A stretch of 64,000 bases of DNA, taken from the NCBI GenBank assembly GCA_030268105.1, contig BSDZ01000004.1:4079001-4143000 (forward strand), given 5' to 3'. The notes beneath the pieces are model-generated. The model was not told the origin of the DNA, did no database searches, and saw nothing but the letters and a program-made list of their open reading frames with translations. This DNA comes from Volvox africanus. Taxonomy: Eukaryota > Chlorophyta > Chlorophyceae > Chlamydomonadales > Volvocaceae. A program made the translations under genes and the position numbers. This document shows, one piece after another, positions 44,869 through 56,428 of the stretch. Positions within the stretch are counted from its first letter, which is position 1. Every line of letters starts with the position of its first letter.

Positions 44869-46060
44869 TTAGTAGGCCGGAGGTGCCCCATGAAGGGAGC
44901 CCTGGCGTTGACGGAGCTAGGGTTGTAGTCCCCGGGGCCGACGTGTTGGGGGTCACAGAGTTGCAGGCAGTGATGATGGGATTTCGTGAGGGTGGTCTCC
45001 GCGGTGGAGCGCCGTCCTCAGCTAGGGGCGCCGTTGGAGGCGTGAGGCGGCTTCAGTTCCCTGGTGCCCCGTGATGGGTGCCCAGCGGAGGGCTGAATTT
45101 CTGACAACAGCTCAGGGGTGCTCGACGTTCCCTCTCTGGGCGGGTATGTAGTGCCAGTTAGGTTGCCATCGGCTCTGGTTTAGGTACAGTGGTCTCCACG
45201 CCGAGTGAGACCGTTTGATAGTCTCAGGGTTGTATAAGGCCCCTGGGCTATTTGGAGACACCAGAGCAATTAGGATTCCGGTGGTCTTTCTTTGTAGTTT
45301 GCTGCGGGGCTCATTCCATTAGGAGCGCGCGTCCACTTCGTGTTCATGTCGGGGTTACTGCAGGACAAGCCAATCAGGACAAGCATGGATTGTTCGTTCG
45401 TTCTGGGGGGGGAGTCCACACCCCCAGTGTCGTGGACGCAGCGATGTCATTCACTGCACATGACAGCTGTCATGCACCATTGACGGCGTGACAATTCTGG
45501 TAAAAGATCGGTTAGGAAATGACAGTTCCGACAGCTTCTGATTCGCGTAAATGACAGTTGGTCGTTGCTGGATCCAAGAGCCGTACGTTTCAGTGATCTT
45601 TTGCTGTTACCTAAGGCGAAGACTTCCCGTTGGAAGCGCTTCACCTGGTCAATATAGACTGTTCGGAATTGAGCCATTGTAACAATAATATACAGACTCT
45701 TACAGTAGTTCACATTCCGCACATCTGCCCAGGCCGCCAATAGATCAGCCTAATAAAGGCACTATCAGGACTGATCACCCTGATTAGCTGCCAATAGAAC
45801 TCCGCGACGGAGCTTGGAGGAGTAGGTGACTGCGCTGCGCGACGCCCCATCACCGACAGAGCTAGGAACAGGTAGCGCAGTCACGCCTCAGGGCCGGGCT
45901 GTGAGGCCAGTGTCTAGTGTAGATGCCCGAGCTACAGCTAGCACACTGCTGCGCCAGCCTCACATACACCCACGCAGCGATGCCGTTCGCTGCACATGAC
46001 AAAACACACAAATAAATAGTTATCAGTGATAAGGTAGCTAAGTATATAAGTTCACCACAC
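44869..46060. other. Probable element D 3' end plus spacer
   Basis: The first 600 bases are GC-rich, with a TATA-like 'ttgtataagg' at about 45230, and are likely the 3' LTR, but no matching 5' copy exists here. The string 'acgcagcgatg..ctgcacatgac' occurs at about 45433 and again at about 45973. No gene is supported. Confidence 0.4.
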
Positions 46061-47900
46061 ATGCCAGGGTACTGGCAATCTATAGGGAGGTATACACTGT
46101 ATTGGAGGGCCTGGAGGGACAGTTATTTTGTCGGGGGGAGAGGATTAGGGAAATATGTGAGAAGGGCATGGAGTGGTGTCGCTTGGCCTCTTTCTCTTGG
46201 AGTCCCAGTTTCCCGGTCACACTGCAACCTTGTTCCCAACCCCCACCTGATCCCCCTCTCCCTGATAATCCGGTGTCCCCAGGTGGCAACCCTGCGTGAC
46301 CGCTTGGGAAGGTGTGTTTATGGAGGCGCTGCTAAGACTGGGACTGTCCCACAGCCACCCCGCTCTCGTGGGCTGGCGTCATGCGGCCACTATGTGGAAG
46401 GTGAGGTGCAGGCCAGTTAGGGAAGAGGACAGCTCTTAGTCTTGGAGGGCTTTTTCATTTTAGCCTCCAGCACCTTTTCGCACATGCTATCTTGGTGAGT
46501 AATCTCTACCCCTCTGGCGGCTCCAAATCCAAAGAGCTGTTCGTCGAAAGTGTGGTGAAGTTGCATGTCATGCATACACGTCACCGGCCCTGTATACCCC
46601 TCCGCCCTTCCTTGCTCTCCCAGGGCCACTACCGCAATTTCTCCGCCCGACTCCAGTCAGAGGCGCATGTGCGGCATCGGGCCTACGTACCAGCGGCCAG
46701 GCGGCGGAGCACCCACGCCGGGGACCCAACAGAGGGCGATGGGGGGGGAAAGGGGAACAAGAAAGGGGGAGGAAAGAAAGGTGTGTTTTGCATAATTAAG
46801 ACTGTGCCGTTGTGTGTTTGGTGAGGTTGAGGGTCCGGCAAAGGGAATCCATTGCCATCTGCCCGGCCCCGACCTTCACCCTACCCCACATAGTACGTAA
46901 TTCCCGCCATAGTAAGGACCGATCCAAAACAACTTTAACCGGATTGGGGCCCTGCAAACCCGCCCTACAGACAAGGGTGGAAAGAAGGGGAAGAAGAGTG
47001 GCGATGCAGACAATGACGATGCTGGCGGCGGTAAGGCTGGGAAGAAGGGGTGGGTGGGAAAGAAGGGTGGCAAGAAGGGCGGTAAGCGTGGCGACGCTGA
47101 TGGCGCCGGCGGTGGTCCTTGGGGCCCCGGCCTGGATGCTCCCACGTTGCGTCTGCTGGGCACCCTGGAGATGAGGGCTCGCCAGTTGGCCCCTTTGATG
47201 ACCAATCTGGCTTGTGGGGTCAGTCTGTCTGTGTATCAGGTGAGGTTGCTTTCATGGAGGTGGTGATAGGTGTGGGGAGGGGTGGTGGGGTGTGGAAAAG
47301 GGAGGGGACGGGTGATGAGAGGCGGCCTGCCTTCAGGGTTGCATGTGTGTACGACTCTGTTGTTTGCTGTTATATTGTCTTGTGTGGCGAAATTAATGGA
47401 ACACTGCAACCCAAATGTGCAGCTCGTGTTCTTAACCCCCGATGTCTTACACTCTCCGCTGCCGGGCCCCATTCCATCCTCGGGCTCTGGGACTTACAGG
47501 TCCTCCACCTGCTGCGGCTCCTGCCTGACTTCGAGCTGCGGATCAAGGTGCTGGTGGCGCTGTGGCCCGCGATATGGGTGAGGAGAAGACACTGGGGCAT
47601 GTGACGACGTGGGCGCGCTATTGATAACTGCACAGTTTGTGAGGGGGAGGGGCTGCTGCTGTGAAGCTTGTCGCCGCTTGGGCACACGGCAGCTTGTGAG
47701 GCGCGGAGGCCTCGTGGGGCGTCGAAGCCCGTTTCGTGGGAGTGCATTTCTACTCATGGATGACATATTTTCTGCACAAACAGTACTTGCATGTCTTTGA
47801 TACGTCCTGACGCAAACAGCAAACACACCGCCTATCTGTTCAGGACCGTGGGAACGTGGTGGACCTCATTATGGATTTGGATCATCCATTTATCATTTAA
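46061..47900 (+). CDS. Small Lys/Gly-rich protein of unknown function (6 exons)
   Basis: Exons 46061-46089, 46283-46400, 46624-46780, 46971-47239, 47500-47577 and 47844-47900 (TAA). They total 708 bases, 235 residues, GT-AG throughout with phases 2, 0, 1, 0, 0. Exons 2 to 6 are well supported; the 29-base first exon is tentative, since a TATA-like 'agtatataag' lies only some 10 bases before its ATG. Residues 20-60 are aromatic and basic (VGWRHAATMWKGHYRNF). Residues 85-150 are a GKK/GGKK-rich low-complexity linker with Asp patches. The C-terminal 85 residues are a compact Leu-rich helical domain (PTLRLLGTLEMRARQ, VLHLLRLLPDFELRIK, NVVDLIMDLDHPF). No family recognised. The retroelement D 3' end lies just upstream. 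Confidence 0.7.
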
Positions 47901-49134
47901 AAGAATTGTTATTTTATAACGAGAGTGTCGGTCCTTTGGCTAAATGAGCAGGCCAGGATATGAGCGAGCGCGATACACCAGGATATATCATATCATACAT
48001 ATATATCCGATGTATCTTGGTATTTGTTTGATGTGCTCTTCTGTACAAACCCCATTGAAGTCGCTGATGCAAGACCATGGTTTGCCGCCGGTTGGGTCGT
48101 CCGTCGATGTGTTGGTGGATCACCCTAAGAATCTGGCTGCCAAAGAGCCCGAGCGAGTGGATGAGTCGTGAGACAATGGATACAGAGATATGGAAGAAAA
48201 TCGCAATGCTACGCTAGCGCACGTCGAGCCGGGGCATGCTACCCCTCCGTCGTCTACGCACTCGTCCCATGCGCTCAGCCCGCATGACCAGGCAGCTAAT
48301 TTATTGTTTTGCATGGGTGAGAAGCTTCGGCCCTACTGCGCTGCTTGACGCGTGAAGAATCGTCGTTACGCGTGTCATGTCGGGGTTGAGCGGCCTCAAA
48401 GTGGGCGCCGTTACGGCCGCGCTACAGAAATGTTTTGACGAGTACCGAGAGCAGAGCGGTGTGCACGGTGCGTCGCGCTCCTTCCTGCAGCACTCTCTCA
48501 CTTTGGCGTTTGGGAATGATACTGCGAATTATGTACATCTATGGCGATGTAATTTCTCCAAAAATGGCGCGCTTAGAGTGGGTGTCGCCCCAATGGCTAG
48601 CCGAGCGTATTTCCAATCAGCACGTGCACATGCACTGGCACAGGCATACCCGCAACACGGTTCGAGTAGATGAACCTCGATAAAATTTGGCAGAGGTTGT
48701 TCAAGGAATGCGAAGAGTACATCTCCACACCAGAAGGGAGGGAGTGTGTGGAGCAAATGTCTGCCATCTAGCTGTCGCAATATTCGAAAGTTTGCGAAAA
48801 ATTCACGGGCCAAGCAGAGCGGATCCATCGGAATATTTTCTCGTAGAATTGCACGAGCGACCGTTCTATGGCCTCCTCGTAAACCGCTAACGAACGAGTT
48901 TGAACCCCACCCGTCTGTTGCCAGAATGGGCGGTGGTGCTTTAGGATCTGTGTGCCATCCCCGATTTGCTGGGATTAAGATGTGCGTGGTAACCCATTGG
49001 CTATTGCCATCAGCCTTAAAATGTTCGTTATCGCGTCAGGCATTACCAGTGCTAGCAAAACCATCCCTGGATTTAATATAAAAGCCTTTTGGCAACACAG
49101 TTTTATATATCCGGATTTTGCGACACTTGGTATG
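47901..49134. other. Low-GC stretch with decayed coding-like fragments
   Basis: Short frames that read like protein but are cut by stops occur at about 48490-48670 (MARLEWVSPQWLAERI) and 48670-48850 (MNLDKIWQRLFKECEEYI, then stop, then LSQYSKVCEKFTGQAERI in the same frame). No family is recognised and no splice sites rescue them. They share the low GC of the purL fragment that follows. Confidence 0.4.
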
Positions 49135-49890
49135 GATTTTGCAGCCCGCGCCTAACTGTGAGGTGGTTCCCCATCTCGTGAAAGAGACGATAGAGCGTAT
49201 TCCTCATCACCTAACGGTGGCAAGCAAAGTTTTTCTGATCACAATTGGTGATTGAACCGTGGGGGCTTAACGGCGCGCGACCAGATGGTTGGGCCCTGGC
49301 AAGTGCCTGTGGAGGATGCCGCTGTGGCCACCTTTGGCGCGGCGCATGCAGTGGGTGAGCGCACTCCAGTGGCGCTGTTGCAGGCAGCTGCCTCAGGACG
49401 CCTGGCGGTCGCGGAAGCACTCACAAACTAGCGCCCGTATGGGTCGGTGATGTGGCTCAAGTAAAGCTGTCGGCCAATTGGATGGCTGCAGCAGGGTACG
49501 GCAGCAAAGACGCCAAGCTTTACCAAGCTGTCGAAGCGGTATCTGAACTAAGTTAGCAGTTGGGGGTGAGTATACCCGTAGGTAAAGACCCGTTGTCGAT
49601 GAAAGCGGTGTGGCAAGAGGCAGGGAATAACAGTAAATGCGTGGTTGCGCCTGTATCATTGGTGGTCTCTGCATTTGCTTGTGTACAAGATGTGCGCCGC
49701 ACCGTAAGGCCGGTGTTACACACGATAAGGATTCCGAGCTGTTGTTGGTAGATCTCGGTGCAGGACAGTCCCGATTAGGGTCGTCGATTTACGAATAAGT
49801 GTGGAACGAAGTCGGCAGCACACCACCGGATATTGTCTCGGCTTCTGTGCTCGCTGGATTTTTTAATACGATGCAATCGTTACTCGTGGT
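49135..49890 (+). pseudogene. purL: Decayed phosphoribosylformylglycinamidine synthase fragment (PurL-type)
   Basis: PurL makes formylglycinamidine ribonucleotide in de novo purine synthesis. Matching pieces run in the right order across several frames: [12 protein letters not shown] (about 49215-49250, then a stop), [17 protein letters not shown] and [19 protein letters not shown] (49280-49425), [16 protein letters not shown] (49467-49515), [15 protein letters not shown] (49572-49617), [11 protein letters not shown] and DVRRTVRP (49645-49715), [10 protein letters not shown] (49737-49765), then FFNTMQSLL at about 49860. Several frameshifts and stops (for example a lost base in the G-run at about 49265 and TAG at about 49430) separate them. 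Only about 250 of the usual 1300 or so residues remain. There is no sign of introns. A processed or duplicated host copy, or DNA acquired from a bacterium or large virus, are all possible. Confidence 0.85.
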
Positions 49891-50714
49891 TCTCAAACCA
49901 AACGATAAACAAAGCATACAAATATTATCTATATCATATGTATGATATATTTTGTATATTTGGTTATTTTCCTAACATTCCCCTCATCGTTGGGGCTGGC
50001 TGGCTGCAAATGGGACAAAGGCCCACTTTGAGTACCTGTTGTAAACAGTTGCTTCTTACAAATGCTCGAATGACCACATAGATTATTGTCTCGTCTTAAT
50101 ACCTTATATATGACATGAATTTGCGGCAACGAATGGGCAATTCGTGAGGGATTTTGCGCAGTTAGGAAACGGTTACATACGGCAGCAGGATCCATAATGG
50201 GCCGCGGCATCGAACACTGCAACTGTGATGCAGGGTCCGTGCTTTTACATCAAAAACACTTACATAAGTGCAACACCCAAATGACGTCTAACGTTGAAGT
50301 AAATCAATTTCGACGTCACGTGTCGTCGAGATAGAATCAACGTTATTAATTATTATGGTAAGTAACAGCATTGGAGTATATTAATACGAGACGCCGGAAG
50401 TGAAGGTTAAGGCCTGCGCCCAACTTAACTCCTCGAAGCGATGTTTTACTGGCGAGTTACTGGAACACATATGGGCTCTGGTGTTACTGAATCCATACTT
50501 CAAAACAATCTTAGAGTAATGGAATTCTTACTTCAGCATAACCTGTTAAGGGGACGCGGACCGAGCCTCATGACGGGCGATGCCAACTCGTCACGTCCGA
50601 ACGTTGCGGCTCATGCCCTACCTGCAAGATATAACGTTCAGCCACTTGTAACTAAAATGTAATGCCATCACTCATTAACCTCCGCGGCCTGGGTTAGCGT
50701 TTCCGTTGCGAATT
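49891..50714. other. AT-rich spacer
   Basis: Low-GC sequence with palindromic AT tracts (tatatcatatgtatgatata near 49930). No supported gene; a 73-codon frame at 50441-50662 has no recognisable features. Confidence 0.4.
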
Positions 50715-53700
50715 ATGCATCGCCGCCCAGCAAGCGACCATCTTTTGTCCTCCGTGTCCCCCGTCCCGATGCACCAGGACCACAATACCGCAACTATAAT
50801 CCGCAGCGGTCACGCGATGCCGCCTGGTCGCGTCTCCATCTCCCGACTCGGCCAAGCCCAGGCCACCATCCGCGGTGGCATACAGGACGTAGGCGGCATG
50901 TTGGTTGGGGACGACAACCGCCTGTACGGCGCCGCGTTTCCTGGTTCCCCCTTGGGAGTATCCAGGTAGGCGAAAGTCCGTAGGGTGGGTCCTGAAGCCG
51001 TATGACACAGGAAAGGACAGAAAATGAAACCCGGCACGTCCTAGGCAGAGCCCTTAAGCCTCCAGGCTCCAAGCCTCCAGGCTCAAATGTAGCTAGCTGG
51101 CACACCAACAGTTACATCCTAAACTAAAATCTTCCTCTTGTGTTCTCTGTCAGGAGCTGGTGATTATGCCTAGGCAGTCAGAAGGCAGGGATGGAGTGCA
51201 ACCGCCCGGTCTCTCCTGGTCGTCAGATTGTAACGGCTAAAACGATTTTTATCTTCATGAAACCCTTACAACCGTTTTGTTCCGTCAAGTTGGTGTTCGT
51301 TAGCTGTAACAAGAAGGGGCTTATGTCTAGACATCCAAAACGGTATTCTCTTCCCTAGTTGGTGTCTGCCCTTTTTTCCCCATCCTCATCACCCCAAGGA
51401 TTCGACCTCACTCGGCAACACCAGCCTTCCGACCCCTCAGCGGCAGCACGAGTGGCCACAACCCCCACACCTCCGTGCATGCAACCGCGAACAGTACTAA
51501 CGGCCCACTCAACAACCGCTCTAACAACCCCGGCACACAGCTCCATCGGGCCAGCAGCACACCCCGGGACCGTGGATTGCCGGGTGGCGGCGGCGGCGGC
51601 GGCGGCGCCGGTGGGGCTGCGGCAGCACGGAGCATTTCTGTCAGCCGTGGCAGCGGAACCGCCGCCACCCCAGTGGCGGCAACGGCAGGGGCGCGCGCCG
51701 CCGCCGCTGCGCCAGCAGACACGGCGCCGCCCTCCAGCCGTTCGAACCGCAACCCGGCACAGCAGCGCATCACATCATCTGCGGGTATGAGTCTGCTCGA
51801 CCGGTCACTTCCAGCGGTGAGGGCGGCGGCGGCTCTGGAGGAGGAGCTGGTGGTGGCGCGGTTGAAGCTGACGGAGGCACGGGAGGAGCAACGGAAGGCC
51901 GTGGCGGCGGTGCGCAAGCTGGAGGTGGAGCTCCAGGAGGAGAGGACAGCCCGGGTGCGGCTGGAGGACCAATTGGCGGCGGCGACGAAGGGCCGCATCT
52001 CTGCTGCGTGGTAGGTTTGCGGTGGCGATGCTGTGTTTCGCGTTTTGGCGGTTCAGGACCGTTTGTCGGTTTGTCGCAGGTTGGCGGGTAGACGAGCAAC
52101 GGCATTTGCATGGCGGTCGGTGGTGGTGTGGACACGAGCCACTCGGGATAGTGCAGGGCGAGGGCAGGTCTCATCCAAGGTTGAAGGGGTCGGGGTCGGG
52201 GTCGGGGGCCTTACGCTAGCGGTCTGAAATTGCACGATTGGTCTTATTAAGCGGTGTCCTTGTTTCCGGAATGACTTCATGTCGCTGCCACTGCTGCTGC
52301 TGCCGACCCTCCCCCCTGCCGCCGCCGCCGCTTGCTGCTACTGCTGTTACTGCATCGATTGTTCTTTTGCTTTCTCAGGGCCGACCCCAACAATTCGGCA
52401 GCTCGAAACTCGGAGCGGCGTGTGTACACGGGAAGGGGCTCCGCCGCCACCGCCGCCGCCGCCGCCACGGCCGGTGAGTCGGACGGTGAGGGTCACGGAG
52501 GCGGTGCAGCCGCCGCACCCGTCAACGGCGGCGTGAGTCCCCGCGCTCGTCCCGCCTCCGCCTCCGCCGCCTCCTCCCATTTGGTGTCGTCGTTGCGTTG
52601 GGAGATCCGGCAGCTGACGGCCACGAGGGACGCGCTGGCGGCTCAGCTTGCTGAGATCAGGTCAACCTCTCGGGCGCAGCGGCTTCAGGAGCTGCAGGTG
52701 GGTCCCCGGCCCCCGCAAGAGTCCACTGGTCGGGATGAGGGGAAGATTAGCAGATACAGCTTTTGTCCAGTGAGTTGCACATTGAGGGATCTTGGTGTAT
52801 CACAATTACCATGTACAACGCAGCGGCTTGGCTGGTTGAGTTTTAGCTGTCTGTATCTGTCTCCTCGTTTCCCTCCCCCTCCCTCCCTCCCTCCTTCTAC
52901 CTTCCCCTCCCCTCCCTCCCTCACCCTCCCTCCCTTCTTCCTCCTCCCCTCCCTCACCCTCCCCCTTCCTGGGGGGAGACTTACAGAGCGAGATGGAGCG
53001 CTATCGCGATGAGGTCTCACGTCAGATGGGCCTTGTGAAGTTGCTGTCCAGTCGCTTAGATGCGGCGGAGGCGGAGGCAGCGGAGGCGCGGGCGGTGCTT
53101 CAGAACAAACAGGATCAGGCGGCGGAGGTGACTGCGACGGGTGAGTGATCAGTCTATGGCCCACGTACTGTCAGCCGCAGTCCGTTCCTCTGGGAGACAT
53201 GGGAGGGAGGGCTGCTCGGACTCGGACCTGAATGGGCCCGATGTACAAGCACCTGCTCGCTTAATAAGGCCGGCACTTTGCGGCATCAAATGTGGATTTC
53301 TGCGTTGAGTGGTTGACAGTTGAACAACCGGCAACCGTCAGCTCCAGAGCTTGTGCCCAAGGTGGTGGAGGGGTGAAGGGGTGGTGGAGGAAGTTAACCC
53401 TCTAGGTAATGTGCGTGTGTGTTTGCGTGAGGGTAGGGAGAGAAGGCGGTATGCGTGTGTGGTGTGTATGTGTGTATTTGAGGTTAGTGAAATCCGGAAC
53501 TCCCCCTTCCTCGTTGCGTTATGAAGGCTCGTTTGTTTCCAAAGTCATCCTCCCGGCTGCCCAACCACGCCGCCACTGTCACTCCCCCCACCGACTCCGG
53601 GTTGTCCCTCTGGGGGTCCGGGAGTGGGTTTTCAATCCCTCGTGGCATCAGGCGCTGTTCACCCGCCCCTTTCCCGCCTGGTCGGTCGGCTCCCCCCGCC

Positions 53701-56428
53701 CCTGCCATTCCCTCGCGCAGCTGCCGTGCCCCTGGCGCTTCCCCCCGGCAACAACCTGTCTCGCAACATGGTCCGTACGGCGCTGGTTGTACTTCAAAGG
53801 GCCCACAAGGTCATCATGGCAGAGGCCCGCTTAATCAAGTGAGCTCATGGATCGGGGAGGGCGTCTTTTCGGAGATTAAGACGTATTGGATCTGGAAATA
53901 AAATGTATTTCGAGTACCGAGCATTTAGTAGCCAAGCCAACTGAAGCAGATGGAAGAAAATAAAAATAAAAATAAAAATATAATAAAAATAGTAATAATA
54001 ATTGTGAATTATTAATGTTATAAATAATAATTATAAATTTTAAATAATAATAATAAACTTAGAATAAGGTTTAATAGAAGGACGTTTATAAAGGATTCGG
54101 GTTCGATATTCCCCAGTTGACAAGCACCCGGTGCGGGCCAAGCGCAGTAAGGTTGCCCAGGTCTCACCCCGCGTGAGGACCAGGCCCACAACCGAAGAAA
54201 GCGAACGTGTACGTCGTGTATTTGCCGCGCAGGTCCACCTTTCCCCCCCTGCTGTCCCTCCCTGAACTTCGAGAGCTGGCCGTACAGCGGCCTAATTCGG
54301 CGGGTGCTGTGGAGGCGCTCATGTTCCTCACCTCCCACTTAGCCAGGTGGGTCTCACCTCCCACGCCATAGGTCGGGGAAGCAGCCGGGAAACGGAGTGC
54401 TCCCCCTCGCGGCCCTCGTCCCGGAGTCCTCCCTCTGTGCGGCTGGGGAGTGTGAAGTCAGCAGTGACTAATGACCCGTTGCACCACCCCTGACGACAAC
54501 GATGATTACACTTATCCTCCCTCTGGACCCCATTTCGCAACTATCAAAACCGAAGGCTGATGGATGAAGTCCGGGGGCTCCCTGGAGTGCCCCGCCTGCG
54601 AGGTCCTCTCACTGCTGCGGAGGCAAGGGAGGCAGCCGCCGCAGCGGCGGCCACGGCTGGTGGTGGCGCTGGCGCCGCCGCTGGCGCCGCTGGCGCCACT
54701 CGGCCGACCGGCGCCGCCGCCTTGGATATTGAGTCCCAGGTCGCTGCGCTAACCAAGATGGGTCTTCCAGGTGCTGGCACGATCTCGGGTATTAAGGCTG
54801 CGAGGGCCGCGGCCGCAGTGCGGGCAAACACGATCGCGGCAGCAGCGAAAGCTGCCGCCGGCAGTGGTGCTGCTGCCGCCGCCGCCACCCGCAAAGAGCG
54901 GCTTGCGGGTCGGCTGTCCCCGGGCAAGACCTCCCGGCCCACAAGTGCACGAGTGCCCCGCGCCTGGCCGGAGCCGGTAACTCCAGCTGGCGTGGTGAGC
55001 GAGATGTCGCCACGGCTGGGTCGCGGTGTACTGCTGACGCCGGCGGCTGGCGACCCAGTGGCAGCGGAGAAGCTCAAAGAGAAGCTCACGGAATCTGTGG
55101 CAGCGCTTGCAGCTGAGTCACGGGAGCGGAATCTTGATACCAGGTACGGCATCACTTCCCGTATTGATATCGCCGACTGTGTTCCTGTGGGGTTGTTAAC
55201 CTCGGCCGGGGCGAAGGGGGCCTTATGGGCCTCTACGGTTGCACTTACTTCCGCACAGCATCCATCCGAGCAGGGCTGCTTCTCCCGGTTCGGTTACCGT
55301 TCATGCTTTCTTTGACTTCGGTGTTATACCTTCAGATGCCTCAGCTATGCAAGTCTGTGGCATCCTCACGGCTGCCACACCGCTTGCAAACAATCCCCTC
55401 TAGCGCTGTCTCCCACCGCCCGGGTGGGAACCAGTGTGTCTCCTCGGACACCGGTATGTTTTCCTCCTGACCGACTGCCTGTTTCGCTTATGTACGTTCC
55501 GGCCCACAGCAAACAGCCGGGAGAGGCCCCTGCTGCCGCGTCCGGAAGTGGCTCAACTCGTGCGTCCCGGAGAGGTTCGGAGGCGTATGGAAGCCGTTCG
55601 GGAAGTGCAAACGGTGAGCCGCCGGCCACCACCGCCCTCACTGAGGGACACATTGATGCGACGGAGCCGGCCGCGGTGGAGGCGGAGGCGGTGGCGGTGG
55701 CGGAGGCGATGGCGGTGGCGGAGGCGGTGGTGGAGGCCGACACGGCAGAGGATGGGGCTCCGCTGCTCGACTCGGGAGACTTGCCCAAACAGCGTCCCGC
55801 AGTGGGGCCCTATGCATCAGCTGCTGCTGACGAGGAGGAGGAGGTCCATCATACCCACCCTCAAGCCACGGACGGCGGCGATGGCGATGCGTACAATGGA
55901 TATGGAGAGGCCGTCGACACGGAAGCTGCCGCCGAGGAGGGTCAGATGGCGGAGGCGGAGGCGGCCGCCACTGGGGCTGCGGAGGGCCTGGAGGAAGGGT
56001 ACGGGGACGGTGAGGATCCACCAGAGGCGGAGGCGGTGGAGGAGCCGCCAGCTCAGGCGGAAGAGGGCGAGCTGGGACCTGGGAGTGCTGATGGCGGCGG
56101 CGCGACGGAGGGTGATGGCGATGCAGCTGGAGACGCCGCTGCCGGTGGTGATGTGCAGCAATACAGTACTGGGGAGGGTGAATACGGTAATGCAGAATAT
56201 GCAGGCCAGGAGGCAACGGGGGCTGAGGATGATCTCGGTGATGCTGGGTACGGCAATGACGATTGCAAATCGTCTGGTGAGGAAGGATTCGGGGCCGATG
56301 GCGGCGGCCCCGGGGACAAGGAGGCGGATGAAGGCGAGGGCGAGGGCGGCGGGGCTTCAGAATGGCCGGTGGAGTGTGAGGATGGCGGCGAGGGACAGGC
56401 CGAGGGGAAGGGCGACTACGAATATTGA
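50715..56428 (+). CDS. Coiled-coil protein with acidic low-complexity C-terminus (8 exons)
   Basis: Exons 50715-50965, 51399-52010, 52379-52697, 52987-53140, 53721-53838, 54233-54346, 54556-55143 and 55510-56428 (TGA). They total 3075 bases, 1024 residues, all GT-AG with matching phases (2, 2, 0, 1, 2, 2, 2). The N-terminal 80 residues resemble a small globular segment (GRVSISRLGQAQATIRGG, MLVGDDNRLYG). A disordered Gly/Ala/Ser stretch follows, then two coiled coils: LEEELVVARLKLTEAREEQ (about residues 235-285) and LRWEIRQLTATRDALAAQL to RLDAAEAEAAEARAVL (about 355-445). A conserved-looking segment (RNMVRTALVVLQRAHKVIM, LPELRELAVQRPNSAGAVEALMF) precedes an Ala-rich region with basic patches (SPGKTSRPTSARVPR). 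The last 300 residues are Glu/Asp/Gly/Ala-rich. A cytoskeletal or flagellar role would fit but is only a guess; no family is named. Confidence 0.8.
52861..52975. repeat. CCCT-rich polypyrimidine tract in an intron
   Basis: Almost pure C/T run with CCCTCC units just upstream of the acceptor at 52986; it doubles as the pyrimidine tract of that intron. Confidence 0.85.
53405..53476. repeat. TG-rich microsatellite in an intron
   Basis: GTGTGT and TGTGTATG units in the intron between 53140 and 53721. Confidence 0.75.
53950..54066. repeat. AAAAT / AATAAT microsatellite in an intron
   Basis: AT-only run of AAAAT pentamers and AAT triplets inside the 53839-54232 intron; a sharp composition contrast with the GC-rich exons on both sides. 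Confidence 0.9.

Noticed and set aside
53341..53361. Possible small extra exon (APELVPK) in the coiled-coil gene
   Set aside because: Its end phase does not match the next exon at 53721, whereas joining 53140 directly to 53721 keeps the frame.
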